64,000 nucleotides of DNA from Nitrospirillum sp034653275 (GTDB taxonomy: Bacteria; Pseudomonadota; Alphaproteobacteria; Azospirillales; Azospirillaceae). Location of the stretch: NCBI RefSeq assembly GCF_034653275.1, contig NZ_JAYEES010000004.1, positions 1,240,001 to 1,304,000 on the forward strand. Reading direction: 5' to 3'. The notes under the pieces are model-generated. The model ran no database searches and was not told the origin of the DNA. It saw only the letters and a program-made list of their open reading frames with translations. This document shows, piece by piece, positions 42,976 to 51,766 of the stretch; the stretch's first letter is position 1; every line of letters starts with the position of its first letter. The position numbers and the translations under genes were made by a program.

Positions 42976-43007
42976 AAGGCCGCCAGCCCCGATCGGCTGG
43001 CGGCCTT
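42976..43007. terminator. Bidirectional hairpin terminator between convergent genes
   Basis: AAGGCCGCCAGCC (42976-42988) pairs perfectly with GGCTGGCGGCCTT (42995-43007) around a six-base loop. The minus side is followed by a T-rich stretch (TTTCACTTTTCTC). It separates the TIM-barrel gene and the APC permease gene, which face each other. Confidence 0.8.
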
Positions 43008-43029
43008 CCCTCACAAAACCTCGGGACCC

Positions 43030-44445
43030 TTAGCCCGCCTTGTTCAGCAGGCTGGTCCGGCGGCTGTAGGCCAGGTAGATCACCAGGCCGATCACATGCC
43101 AGATGGCGAAGTTGCGCAGCGTGGTGCCCGGCAGGGAGTACAGGAAGTAGAGGCAGCCGATGACCGCCAGCGGGGCCACCACCCACACGGCGGGGCAGCG
43201 GAACAGGCGGGGGAAGTCCGGCTTGGTCACGCGCAGGACCATGACGCAGACCGAGACGGAAATGAAGGCCGCCAGCGTGCCGGCGTTCGACAGCTCCGCA
43301 ATGGTGGCCAGCGGCAGGAAGCCGCCGAACAGGGCCACGAACAGGCCGACCAGCAGGGTCACCTTGACGGGCGAGCGGCGGTCGGGCCCCAGGTCGCTGA
43401 GGGTGCGCGGCAGCAGGCCATCACGCGACATGACGAAGAACACGCGGGTCTGGCCGAACATCATCACCAGGATGACGCTGGGCAGGGCCACGATGGCGGC
43501 GGCCCCGATGGCCCAGGCGGCGCCGGGGTGATTCAGACTGCGCAGGATGAAGGCCAGCGGCTCGCCACTGGCGGCGAACTCGGCGAAGGGCCAGGCGCCC
43601 ACGGCGCAGGCGGCCACGACCATATAGATGATGGTGGAGATGACCATGGAACCCAGGATGCCGATGGTCAGATCGCGGCCCGGGTTCTTCACCTCTTCCG
43701 CCGAGGTCGACACGGCGTCGAAGCCGAAGAAGGCGAAGAAGACGATGGCCGCCGCCGCCATCACGCCGCGCACGTGGCCGGCGTCATCCATGTGCGAGAC
43801 GAAGCCGTAGGGCATGAAGGGGGTGAAGTTCTCCGGCACCAGGCTGAACACCGTCAGGCCGACGAACACCGCCAGGGCGATGATCTTGATGGCGACCAGG
43901 GCGATGTTGACCGTGGCGCTTTCCTTGGCGCCCTTGGCCAGCAGGGCCGTGACCAGCACGGTGATGATGACGGCCGGCAGGTTGATCAGACCGCCGGCGT
44001 AAGGCCCGGCGATGAGTTCCTTGGGCAAATGAATGCCCATGCTTTCCAGCAGACCGACCATGTAGCCGGACCAGCCCACGGCCACGGCGCTGCAGGTGAC
44101 GGCGTACTCCAGCACCAGGGACCAGCCCACGATCCAGGCCAGCCCCTCACCCAGCACCGAATAGGTGTAGGTGTAGGCGCTGCCGGCGGCCGGCATCATG
44201 GTGGCCATTTCGGCGTAGGTCAGGGCCGCGAAGGCGCAGAGGATGCCGCAGGCGGCGAAGGCCAGGATGACGGCGGGGCCGGCGCGCTCCGCACCGATGC
44301 CGGTCAGGGTGTAGATGCCCGTGCCGATGATGCCGCCGATGCCCAGGGCCACCAGGTGCGGCCAGCTCAAGGTCTTGCGCAACTGCCGGCTTTGGTCCAC
44401 GTGCGCCAAAGCGTCCAACGCCTTACGGCGCGTCCAGAACGTCAT
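43030..44445 (-). CDS. APC-superfamily amino acid permease (cationic amino acid transporter type)
   Basis: The 471-residue inner-membrane protein has about 12 helices. The APC signature GIGGIIGTGIYTLTG near residue 35 marks the unwound first helix that binds substrate. AALTYAEMATMMPAAGSAYTY, FFAFFGFDAVSTSAEEVKNPGRDLTIGI and FGQTRVFFVMSRDGLLP are typical of CAT/YfnA-like transporters. It imports an amino acid by proton symport. Substrate cannot be read. It lies among sugar genes without an obvious link, between a terminator at its 3' end and a 250-bp gap to the next gene. Confidence 0.9.
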   Translation of the reverse strand: MTFWTRRKALDALAHVDQSRQLRKTLSWPHLVALGIGGIIGTGIYTLTGIGAERAGPAVILAFAACGILCAFAALTYAEMATMMPAAGSAYTYTYSVLGEGLAWIVGWSLVLEYAVTCSAVAVGWSGYMVGLLESMGIHLPKELIAGPYAGGLINLPAVIITVLVTALLAKGAKESATVNIALVAIKIIALAVFVGLTVFSLVPENFTPFMPYGFVSHMDDAGHVRGVMAAAAIVFFAFFGFDAVSTSAEEVKNPGRDLTIGILGSMVISTIIYMVVAACAVGAWPFAEFAASGEPLAFILRSLNHPGAAWAIGAAAIVALPSVILVMMFGQTRVFFVMSRDGLLPRTLSDLGPDRRSPVKVTLLVGLFVALFGGFLPLATIAELSNAGTLAAFISVSVCVMVLRVTKPDFPRLFRCPAVWVVAPLAVIGCLYFLYSLPGTTLRNFAIWHVIGLVIYLAYSRRTSLLNKAG

Positions 44446-44638
44446 AAAGCAGTCCCCATCTAGAACGTGTTTTAGCCCCCGCCGCCGACCTTTCCCATTA
44501 GGGGCCCCGCCCCCTTGCCCTGGGGCGACGCCTGTCGGCCGAAAGCTGTTTGGACACCGATCAGCGCGGGCGTCAACACCTTAACCGCCCTGGCCGTTTC
44601 AAACGACATTTTGTGGCGCGGAAGGCCCGCTTTCCAAC

Positions 44639-44670
44639 AAAAAACCCCGCCCGGGATCACCCGGGCGGGG
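44639..44670 (-). terminator. Intrinsic terminator of the TonB receptor gene
   Basis: CCCCGCCCGGG (44645-44655) and CCCGGGCGGGG (44660-44670) form an 11-bp stem with ATCA loop. On the minus strand the stem is followed by six T (44644-44639). It lies 26 bp past the stop of the TonB receptor gene. Confidence 0.92.
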
Positions 44671-44695
44671 GATATCTCCGTTCCAGGCCCAGGCC

Positions 44696-47635
44696 TTAGA
44701 ACTCCACCGTCGCACCGACGAAGATGGTGCGGCCCAGCGGGTCGTAGACACCGGGGTAGGTGTTGCCGTTGCCGAAGCTGCTGAGCAGGCTGGACGCGAT
44801 GGCCGGCGGGTCGCGGTCGAGGATGTTGTTCACACCCGCGCGCAGCGACAGGTAGTCGGTCATCTTGTAGGTCATCGCCAGGTCGAAGTAGCTGTACGAC
44901 GGCAGCTTGGCGTTGATGCCGACAAAGTCGGAGGCCAGGAAGTCGTTGCTGGTGTTGCTGGACAGCGACGTCGGGCCGATGAAGCGCCAGTTCACGGACA
45001 CCGTGGCCGGGACCCAGGGGCTGGACCAGGTGGTGCGCAACTGGTGGCGCCACCGCGGGTTGGGCTGGCCGCAGGTCGGGCCGAACAGGCCGGTGCAGTC
45101 ATAGGTGCCCAGGCTGGGCAGCGGCTGGGTCTCACGGGTCAGCAGCACGCTGCCCGTCAGGTTGAAGTCCAGGTCGCCCCAGTTGCGGTTGACGACGTCT
45201 TCCAAGGCCAGCTTGTAGGACACGTCAATGTCCACGCCCGAGGTCTGCAGGTGCCCGGTGTTCTGGTTGCCGGCGATGATGTAGCCATCGGTGCCGAACA
45301 GCACGCCCGAGCCCTTGGCGCGGTGGAACAGGCCGCAGAAGTAGGGGTTGCCGGTCTGCACGCACTGGTTGATGACCGTCTGCGCGTCCAGCGCCGAGAT
45401 GTAGCCGTCAACCTTGATGGTGTAATAGTCCAGCGTGGCGGAGAAGTTGGGAATGAAGGTCGGGGTCAGCACCACACCGGCGGTGAAGGTGTCCGCCGTC
45501 TCCGGCTTCAACGCGCTGTTGCCGCCACCCTGTGTGACGCAGACGGCCGAGGGGCAGTCGGCGATGTGGCCGTACTGGGCGGATGTGACGCCGGTCAGGG
45601 CGCATTGGGCCGCCGAGGCCGTCGGGCTGGAGCCGGAGCAGGGATCCACCGCCGCGACGTTGCCCAGCGTGGTCGGTGCGAACAGTTCGGAAATGCTGGC
45701 GGCGCGGACGGCGCGGTTGTAGCTGCCGCGGAAGCGGACGTCGCTGACCGGGGCGTACTGCAACTCGAACTTGTAGGTGCTGACGCCGCCGTCCAGGTAG
45801 TCGTATTTGGAGTAGCGGTAGCCGGTGTTGAACAGCAGCTCCTCGACCAGGGGCTTGTCCTGGATGATGGGGAACTGCAGTTCGCCGTAGCCTTCGTCCA
45901 CGCTCAGGCTGCCGTGCGACGGCAGGGTGCCGTTGGCCTGGGCCACCTGGTCCGCCTCGAACAGCAGCGTTTCCTCGCGGTGTTCATAACCCAGCGCGAT
46001 GGCCGCCCCCTTCTTGGCCCACGGGCTCTTGATCCCGTACTGCTCCAGATCGCCGTTGATGGACAGGCTGCCCACCTTTTCCGTCTGGGCGCCGTGGGTG
46101 TGGCTGGGCGAATAGAGGTAGGTGTAACCGGCCTGGCTGATGCCGTTGTACTGGAAGACGTTGATGGGCACGCAGGTCGGGTCGGTACCGTCGATCACCG
46201 ACTTGCAGGTGGGCACGCCGTTCACGTTGACAACCTCCAGGGCGCGCTGCGCCTTGGTGTTGTCGACGTTGTTCATATAGGTCTCGTTCAGGATGGCCTT
46301 GGACCACAGGAAGTTGGCGTCGTAGCTCCAACCGTCCCAGACCTCCCCACGGAAGCCGCCGGTGAAGCGGTAGTCGATGTGGCGCAGGTCGTCGCGGCGC
46401 GGCTGGCTGCCGGGGCCGGTCAGGCGGTAGCCGATGAAGGTCTGCGCGTCGGCGTTCGTGCCGGCGTCGGCGCCGCACAGCGTGGACGCTTGGGACGACG
46501 ACATCAGCGGGTTGTTGCAGTTGATGTTGAACGTCGTGCCCTGGAACAGGGCGGACGGCGCCGCCTGCGAGAAGCTGTGGTCGTTCATGTACATGAAGTT
46601 GCCGTAGACTTCGATTTCCTTGGCAAATTCATAGTGGGCGGCCAGACCGGCGGTCTCGCGCTTGTCGGTGCGCTGGATATAGTTGGTGGGCGTGTAGTTG
46701 TAGGCGAAGCTGCTGTTGTACGGCACCCAGGTCTTGCTGCCGTCCTTGGCGTTCACCAGGGTGGTGTTCGCGTTGGGGCCGCTCAGCGGATAGAACAGGC
46801 CGTAGGCGTTGTTGCTGGAACCGCCGCAGATGAAGGTGTTGGCGTCCTTCAGGTTCAGGTCGCAGTTGGAATAGTCGCGCTTATCCTGCGTCACCGGCAT
46901 GGAATAGTGATAGCCGGCGAACAGGGTGACATTGCCCTTCTTGCCGTCGAAGTTGGTGCCGGCGGCGACGCTGACGTCCTTCTTGATGCCATCCCACACC
47001 TCACTGGGCGCGGTGGTGAAGTTCTTGGCCTGGCTGAGGGACCGCAGGGCGGTGTTGCCGTTGTCGTGCTGCGCGATGCTGTACTGCACATCGGCGCGCA
47101 CGCCGTCCAGGTTCTTGCGCAGGATGAAGTTCACGACACCCGACACGGCGTCGGAGCCGTACACCGCCGAGGCGCCACCCGAGACCACGTCCACCCGGTC
47201 CACCATCGCGGTGGGGATGAAGTTGATGTCGGAGGTTTCCGGCGGCAGCATGCGCTGGCCGTCGATCAGCACCAGGTTACGGTTGGAACCCAGGTTGCGC
47301 AGGTTGACGCGCGACGTGCCGTCGGCACCGTTGGACACGTTGTCATTGGCGTCCGCCGTCACCTGCGGCAGGCGGTTCAGGGCGTCCACCATATTGGTCG
47401 TGCCCTGATACTGCAGGTCCTGCGACCCCACGGTGGTCAGGGGGCTGGCCGTCGTCAGGTTCGCCTGCTTGATGCGCGAACCGGTGATGACGATTTCCTG
47501 CAGATCGTCGACGGACTGGGCCAGCGCCTGGCCGCCCGTCATCAATGCCACCATGGCGGCCCCCGCCGCCAGGGCCGACGCGCGGCCCGAGCGGAGCACC
47601 GACCCGGGGGCGGACTTCGCATGAATCTTTCGCAT
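44696..47635 (-). CDS. TonB-dependent outer-membrane receptor
   Basis: The 979-residue protein has a signal peptide (to about residue 40, GGQALAQS), a TonB-box-like start (QEIVITGSRI), a plug domain (NMVDALNRLPQVT, RVNLRNLGSNRNLVLIDGQRM, VDVVSGGASAVYGSDAVSGVVNF) and a 22-strand barrel ending in the outer-membrane C-terminal signature with final Phe (TIFVGATVEF). It carries a substrate across the outer membrane with TonB/ExbBD energy. Its place between glycosidase and sugar-uptake genes suggests oligosaccharide uptake, as in Caulobacter-type systems. Paired cysteines in the barrel loops suggest disulfides. Substrate is inferred, not shown. Confidence 0.93.
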   Translation of the reverse strand: MRKIHAKSAPGSVLRSGRASALAAGAAMVALMTGGQALAQSVDDLQEIVITGSRIKQANLTTASPLTTVGSQDLQYQGTTNMVDALNRLPQVTADANDNVSNGADGTSRVNLRNLGSNRNLVLIDGQRMLPPETSDINFIPTAMVDRVDVVSGGASAVYGSDAVSGVVNFILRKNLDGVRADVQYSIAQHDNGNTALRSLSQAKNFTTAPSEVWDGIKKDVSVAAGTNFDGKKGNVTLFAGYHYSMPVTQDKRDYSNCDLNLKDANTFICGGSSNNAYGLFYPLSGPNANTTLVNAKDGSKTWVPYNSSFAYNYTPTNYIQRTDKRETAGLAAHYEFAKEIEVYGNFMYMNDHSFSQAAPSALFQGTTFNINCNNPLMSSSQASTLCGADAGTNADAQTFIGYRLTGPGSQPRRDDLRHIDYRFTGGFRGEVWDGWSYDANFLWSKAILNETYMNNVDNTKAQRALEVVNVNGVPTCKSVIDGTDPTCVPINVFQYNGISQAGYTYLYSPSHTHGAQTEKVGSLSINGDLEQYGIKSPWAKKGAAIALGYEHREETLLFEADQVAQANGTLPSHGSLSVDEGYGELQFPIIQDKPLVEELLFNTGYRYSKYDYLDGGVSTYKFELQYAPVSDVRFRGSYNRAVRAASISELFAPTTLGNVAAVDPCSGSSPTASAAQCALTGVTSAQYGHIADCPSAVCVTQGGGNSALKPETADTFTAGVVLTPTFIPNFSATLDYYTIKVDGYISALDAQTVINQCVQTGNPYFCGLFHRAKGSGVLFGTDGYIIAGNQNTGHLQTSGVDIDVSYKLALEDVVNRNWGDLDFNLTGSVLLTRETQPLPSLGTYDCTGLFGPTCGQPNPRWRHQLRTTWSSPWVPATVSVNWRFIGPTSLSSNTSNDFLASDFVGINAKLPSYSYFDLAMTYKMTDYLSLRAGVNNILDRDPPAIASSLLSSFGNGNTYPGVYDPLGRTIFVGATVEF

Positions 47636-47709
47636 TCTTATCTCCCAGACCGCGCACCCCCGTTAGTGCGCGCCGGACAACCGTCCCGCAAATGCCACAG
47701 ACCTGTCAA

Positions 47710-47735
47710 ATATCTTATATCGTATATCGTATGAT
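47710..47735. promoter_or_regulatory. AT-rich repeated TATATCG element upstream of the TonB receptor
   Basis: This AT-rich stretch in the receptor's upstream region contains TTATATCGTATATCGTATGAT with TATATCG twice in direct order. It lies about 75-100 bp before the ATG at 47635 and may hold the -35/-10 region or an operator. It differs in detail from the AATA-type motif found near the arabinose genes. Confidence 0.35.
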
Positions 47736-47824
47736 TTATTCGAAAGTGTGTCGCCGACGCATCAGCGCCGGCCAAACTTTGCGCTGTGTCAAATAGTTAA
47801 GTCGTGTCGCGACACAGGAACGCC

Positions 47825-47854
47825 AAAAGCCGCCCTCCCGGGTGGGGAGGGCGG
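47825..47854 (-). terminator. Hairpin terminator, minus strand
   Basis: CCGCCCTCCC (47830-47839) and GGGAGGGCGG (47845-47854) pair perfectly around a five-base loop, with CTTTT next on the minus strand. It is the second of two hairpins after the AraD1-type gene, before the TonB receptor promoter. Confidence 0.7.
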
Positions 47855-47873
47855 TTGCAGAGGTGTCGTCGTC

Positions 47874-47903
47874 AAAAACCACCCATCCGGCGTAGGATGG
47901 GCG
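47874..47903 (-). terminator. Intrinsic terminator of the AraD1-type gene
   Basis: On the minus strand CCCATCC (47901-47895) and GGATGGG (47888-47882) form a stem, with flanking pairs, followed by TTTTT (47878-47874). It starts about 10 bases beyond the gene's stop codon. Confidence 0.75.
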
Positions 47904-47913
47904 CTGGTGGCGC

Positions 47914-48909
47914 TTACAGCGCCGTCACGGTCACCGCTTCCACGTCCTTCACCGCCAGCGGGTTGCGCAGCGGCAGGCCGAAGGGTGCGGCCTCCACCTC
48001 GAACCGGTCGCCCGGCCGGGTGGTGAACCCATCGCTGAACGACAGGGTGGCGGTGCCGAAATAATGCGCGTGCGCGTCGCCGGGGCGGCGGAAGCCCGCG
48101 TACTTGAAGTGGTGGTGTTCCAGGTTGGCCAGGCTGTGGCACATGTTGGCCTCACCCGACAGGAAGGGCTTTTCCCACGCCACCTGGCCATCGCGGACGA
48201 TGCGCGTCGTCCCCCGGATGTCGGCCGGCAGCGGCCCCACCAGCAGCTCCGGCCCGAAGGAACAGGGGCGCAGCTTGGAATGCGCCAGGTAGAGATAGTT
48301 CTGCCGCTCCGTCACATGGTCGGAGAACTCGTTGCCCAGGGCGTAGCCCAGGCGGAAGGGCGTGCCGTCGGGACCGATGACGTAGAGGCCCACGATCTCA
48401 GGCTCCTCCCCGCCGTCCAGCGCGAAGGCGGGGGAGGCCAACGGCGCCTCGGGCGCCGTGACGATGCCGCCATCCCCCTTGAAGAACCATTCCGGCTGCG
48501 CGCCAACCTGGCCAACGGCCGGCTTGCCGCCCTCCAGCCCCAGGCGGAACATGCGCATCGAGTCGGTCTGCTTGGCGGGATCGGCCAAATCCTTGTGCAT
48601 CTTGTCCCGGCCTTCCGCCGACCCCAGGTGGGTCAGCCCCGTGCCGGTGACCAGCAGGTGGGCGGTATCGGGATGGTCCAGCGGCGCCAGTAGGCGGCCC
48701 TCGGCCACCAGTGCCGCCAGGTCCACGGGGCCACCCACGCCCGCCGCCTCGACCACCGCCGCCAGGCCCGTGCCGGCGGCGATGGCCCGCTGCGCCAGCT
48801 CATAGACACTGGCGACACCCGGCACCGTGTGCGCCGGACCATCATCGTGGCGGGCGGCGACGGCGCGGGCGCCGGTGGCGTCGACATATTGGAGGAGACG
48901 CAGGACCAT
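47914..48909 (-). CDS. FAH-superfamily protein, AraD1/GguC type (probable 2-keto-3-deoxypentonate dehydratase)
   Basis: The 331-residue protein has the FAH catalytic fold, with GYALGNEFSDHVTERQNYLYL carrying the metal-binding acidic residues and HSKLRPCSFGPELLVG, the pattern of AraD1/GguC proteins found beside arabinose and galactose transporter genes. Members act on 2-keto-3-deoxy sugar acids; here it would follow the dehydratase encoded at 54.7 kb and yield an intermediate toward 2-oxoglutarate. That role is inferred from family and context. AGGGA precedes ATG 48909. It is divergent from the ABC transporter operon across a 293-bp regulatory gap. Confidence 0.78.
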   Translation of the reverse strand: MVLRLLQYVDATGARAVAARHDDGPAHTVPGVASVYELAQRAIAAGTGLAAVVEAAGVGGPVDLAALVAEGRLLAPLDHPDTAHLLVTGTGLTHLGSAEGRDKMHKDLADPAKQTDSMRMFRLGLEGGKPAVGQVGAQPEWFFKGDGGIVTAPEAPLASPAFALDGGEEPEIVGLYVIGPDGTPFRLGYALGNEFSDHVTERQNYLYLAHSKLRPCSFGPELLVGPLPADIRGTTRIVRDGQVAWEKPFLSGEANMCHSLANLEHHHFKYAGFRRPGDAHAHYFGTATLSFSDGFTTRPGDRFEVEAAPFGLPLRNPLAVKDVEAVTVTAL

Positions 48910-49005
48910 GGGTGTTTCCCTGATGATTGTTTTGGGATGATTGTTTTGCGTGACTGTGGTCCGGCCGGGGCCGAGATGACGGCACCAGAGGGCTGGACGT
49001 GCTCA

Positions 49006-49020
49006 TTTAATAATACTATT
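49006..49020. promoter_or_regulatory. AT-rich operator-like site 1, AraD1/ABC divergent region
   Basis: TTTAATAATACTATT is AT-rich within a GC-rich context and resembles the palindrome near the arabinofuranosidase gene. It lies 97 bp upstream of the AraD1-type gene's start and 183 bp before the binding-protein gene. The FadR-type regulator encoded downstream is the natural candidate to bind. Confidence 0.4.
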
Positions 49021-49110
49021 TCTGTCTAGTCCAAGCCTTTTCCGAAGCAAGCGACATCGTCTCTCGGGGGACGGCGTCGATGGACGCAAAGGGGCTTGAG
49101 TAGCCTCCAT

Positions 49111-49125
49111 AAATAATATCATATG
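49111..49125. promoter_or_regulatory. AT-rich operator-like site 2, AraD1/ABC divergent region
   Basis: AAATAATATCATATG is a second AT-rich segment of the same kind, about 78 bp upstream of the ABC binding-protein start. With site 1 it gives one element near each of the two divergent promoters. Confidence 0.4.
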
Positions 49126-49202
49126 ACCCATAACAAACGGTCGCCCTCTCCTGGGAAAGGAGCGCCGGCGGACGGCCCCGACGGGGTGAACATGACACAG
49201 GG

Positions 49203-50216
49203 ATGGATATGAAAACGCTGCTGGGAAGCCGGAAAATCTCTCGCCAGGGTCTGGCGCGCCGGATGCTGGGTATCGGAACCGCGGTGCTGCTGGCCAGCCT
49301 GGCCGCCGGGTGCGACAGCGGCGACAAGAAGGGCCTGACCGTGGGCTTTTCCCAGATCGGGTCGGAATCCGGCTGGCGCGCCGCGGAGACCAAGCTGGCC
49401 CGCCAGGGGGCGGAACAGCGGGGCATCACCCTGAAATTCTCCGACGCGCAGCAGCGCCAGGAAAACCAGATCAAGGCCGTGCGGTCCTTCATCGCGCAGG
49501 GCGTGGACGCCATCCTGCTGGCCCCCGTGGTCTCCAGCGGCTGGGATGAGGTTCTGGGCGAGGCCAAGGCCGCCAACATCCCCGTCATCCTGCTGGACCG
49601 GCAGATCGACACGCCCAACATCGACCTTTATCTGACGGCCGTCACCTCCGACACCATCGAGGAGGGGCGTGTGGCCGGCCGCTGGCTGGCGGGCAAGGTG
49701 CAGGGCCGCGATTGCCGCATCGTGGAAATCCAGGGCACGGTGGGCGCCAGCCTGGTGGCCAACCGCAAGAAGGGCTTCGAGGAGGCCATCGCCACCGCCC
49801 CCAACCTGCACCTGGTGCGCACCCAGTCGGGCGAGTTCACCCGTGCCAAGGGCAAGGAGGTCATGGAGGGCTTCCTGAAGGCCGAGGCGCCGGGCAGCAT
49901 CTGCGCCGTCTATGCCCACAACGACGACATGATGATCGGCGCCATCCAGGCCATCAAGGAGGCGGGGCTGAAGCCGGGCACCGATATCCTGACCGTGTCC
50001 ATCGACGGCGTGCCCGACATCTTCAAGGCCATGGCCGACGGCGACGCCAACGCCACGGTGGAACTGGCCCCGGACATGGCGCCGCGCGCCTATGACGTCC
50101 TGCTGGCCTATCGCAAGGACCACGCCCCGCCGCCCAAGTGGGTGCAGACGCCGTCCAAGCTGTATGAACCCGACACCGCCGCCGCCGAATACGCCCGGCG
50201 CAAGGACCTCTACTGA
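49203..50216 (+). CDS. Sugar ABC transporter substrate-binding lipoprotein (YtfQ-like)
   Basis: The 337-residue protein has a lipoprotein signal ending in a lipobox (LLASLAAGC, Cys at about 37), which tethers it to the membrane. The mature part is a periplasmic-binding-protein type I fold: LTVGFSQIGSESGWR, QGVDAILLAPV, IPVILLDRQID, AVYAHNDDMMIGAIQAIKEAG, VSIDGVPDIFKAMADGDANATVEL. That pattern is typical of the YtfQ galactofuranose/arabinose class. ATG 49209 is an alternative start. It heads an operon with one ATPase and two permeases. Ligand: a furanose sugar such as L-arabinose is likely, by context. Confidence 0.9.
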   Translation: MDMKTLLGSRKISRQGLARRMLGIGTAVLLASLAAGCDSGDKKGLTVGFSQIGSESGWRAAETKLARQGAEQRGITLKFSDAQQRQENQIKAVRSFIAQGVDAILLAPVVSSGWDEVLGEAKAANIPVILLDRQIDTPNIDLYLTAVTSDTIEEGRVAGRWLAGKVQGRDCRIVEIQGTVGASLVANRKKGFEEAIATAPNLHLVRTQSGEFTRAKGKEVMEGFLKAEAPGSICAVYAHNDDMMIGAIQAIKEAGLKPGTDILTVSIDGVPDIFKAMADGDANATVELAPDMAPRAYDVLLAYRKDHAPPPKWVQTPSKLYEPDTAAAEYARRKDLY

Positions 50217-51766
50217 TGGCCGTTCCCGGAACCCCGGCGGCCGAGGCCCCGGTGGTGCTCGCGGCCCGGGGGTTGACCCGGCAGTATCCCGGGGTGCGCG
50301 CCCTGGATGGCGTGGACCTGACGCTGCGGGCGGGCGAAATCCACGCCCTGCTGGGGGAGAACGGCGCCGGCAAGTCCACGCTGATCAACCTGCTGACGGG
50401 GGCCCAGCCGCGTGACGGCGGCACCATCACGGTGGACGGCGTGGACATCGACCCGGATGGGCCCGGTGGCGCCGTCCGGGCCGGCATCGCCGCCGTTTAT
50501 CAGGAGATCACGCTGCTGCCCAATTTGTCGGTGGCGCAGAACCTGTACCTGGGGCGCGAGCCCACGCGCTGGGGCCTGGTGCACCGCTCGCGCATGAACC
50601 GGGAGGGCGCAGCCCTGCTGCGCCGCTTCGGCCTCAGCATCGACGCCAGCCGGCCTTTGTCGGACTTTTCCACCGCCGTGCAGCAGCTGATCGCCATCGC
50701 CCGCGCGGTGGACCTGTCGGCCAAGGTGCTGATCCTGGACGAACCCACCGCCAGCCTGGACACGGCGGAGGTGCAGACCCTGTTCATCCTGCTGCGCAGC
50801 CTGCGCGACCAGGGCCTGGCCATCGTCTTCGTCACCCATTTCCTGGACCAGGTCTACGCCCTGACCGACCGCATCACCGTGCTGCGCAACGGCCGGCTGG
50901 TGGGGGAGCGGCGGACCGCCGACCTGCCCCGCCTGGACCTGGTGGCCATGATGCTGGGCAAGACGCCCACGGCGGAAAGCCACCTGAGCCGCCGTCCGGC
51001 CGCGGCCGCCCCCGCCGGCGCCCCGCTGGTGCGGGCGGAAGGCCTGGGCCGCCGCCGGCTGGTGGGCGCCTTCGATGCCGAGCTGCACGTCGGCGCCGTG
51101 CTGGGTGCCGCGGGCCTGCTGGGCTCCGGCCGCACGGAAACCGCCCTGCTGCTGTTCGGGGTGGAGACGGCGGACCAGGGCCAGCTGCTTGTCGACGGCA
51201 AGGCCGTCACCCTGCGCAGCCCGCGTGACGCCATCCGCCTGGGCTTCGGCTTCTGCCCGGAGGACCGCAAGCTGGACGGCATCGTCGCCGGCCTCAGCAT
51301 CCGCGAGAACATCGTGCTGGCCCTGCAGGCCAAGCGCGGCTGGTGGCGGCGGCTGTCCACGGCGCAGCAGCACGAACTGGCCGACCGCTACATCAAGCTG
51401 CTGGACATCCGCACGCCGGATGCGGAAAAGCCCATCCAGCTGCTGTCGGGCGGCAACCAGCAGAAGGCCCTGCTGGCCCGCTGGCTGGCCACCGAACCCC
51501 GCCTGCTGATCCTGGATGAGCCCACGCGCGGCATTGACGTGGGCGCCCACGCCGAGATCGTGCGCCTGCTGGAGGACCTGCGGGACCGGGGCATGGCGCT
51601 CTACGTCATCTCTTCGGAAATCGAGGAGGTGGCCGCCTATTCCGACCGCGTGCTGGTCATGCGCGACCGCGCCCCCGCTGGCCTGCTGGAGGGGGAATCC
51701 ATCACCCCCGCCGCCATCGTCAACGCCATCGCGGCGGACCACCCTCACACGGGAGGTGCCGCGTGA
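50216..51766 (+). CDS. Sugar ABC transporter ATP-binding protein (two ABC domains, YtfR-like)
   Basis: This 516-residue protein has two fused nucleotide-binding domains, as in RbsA/AraG/YtfR. Domain 1: Walker A GENGAGKST (47-55), a degenerate signature (FSTAVQQL) and Walker B VLILDEPTASLD. Domain 2: the altered Walker A LLGSGRTE (about 302-309) normal for this family, signature LSGGNQQK and LLILDEPTRGIDVG. It powers the two permeases encoded next. Its start overlaps the binding-protein stop by one base (TGATG) and its stop overlaps the permease start by four (GTGA). Confidence 0.95.
   Translation: MAVPGTPAAEAPVVLAARGLTRQYPGVRALDGVDLTLRAGEIHALLGENGAGKSTLINLLTGAQPRDGGTITVDGVDIDPDGPGGAVRAGIAAVYQEITLLPNLSVAQNLYLGREPTRWGLVHRSRMNREGAALLRRFGLSIDASRPLSDFSTAVQQLIAIARAVDLSAKVLILDEPTASLDTAEVQTLFILLRSLRDQGLAIVFVTHFLDQVYALTDRITVLRNGRLVGERRTADLPRLDLVAMMLGKTPTAESHLSRRPAAAAPAGAPLVRAEGLGRRRLVGAFDAELHVGAVLGAAGLLGSGRTETALLLFGVETADQGQLLVDGKAVTLRSPRDAIRLGFGFCPEDRKLDGIVAGLSIRENIVLALQAKRGWWRRLSTAQQHELADRYIKLLDIRTPDAEKPIQLLSGGNQQKALLARWLATEPRLLILDEPTRGIDVGAHAEIVRLLEDLRDRGMALYVISSEIEEVAAYSDRVLVMRDRAPAGLLEGESITPAAIVNAIAADHPHTGGAA

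Noticed and set aside
45044..47734. 896-residue plus-strand frame opposite the first TonB receptor
   Set aside because: Composition is that of an antisense shadow (Val/Gly/Gln/His) and no domain is recognisable, whereas the minus strand encodes a complete receptor.
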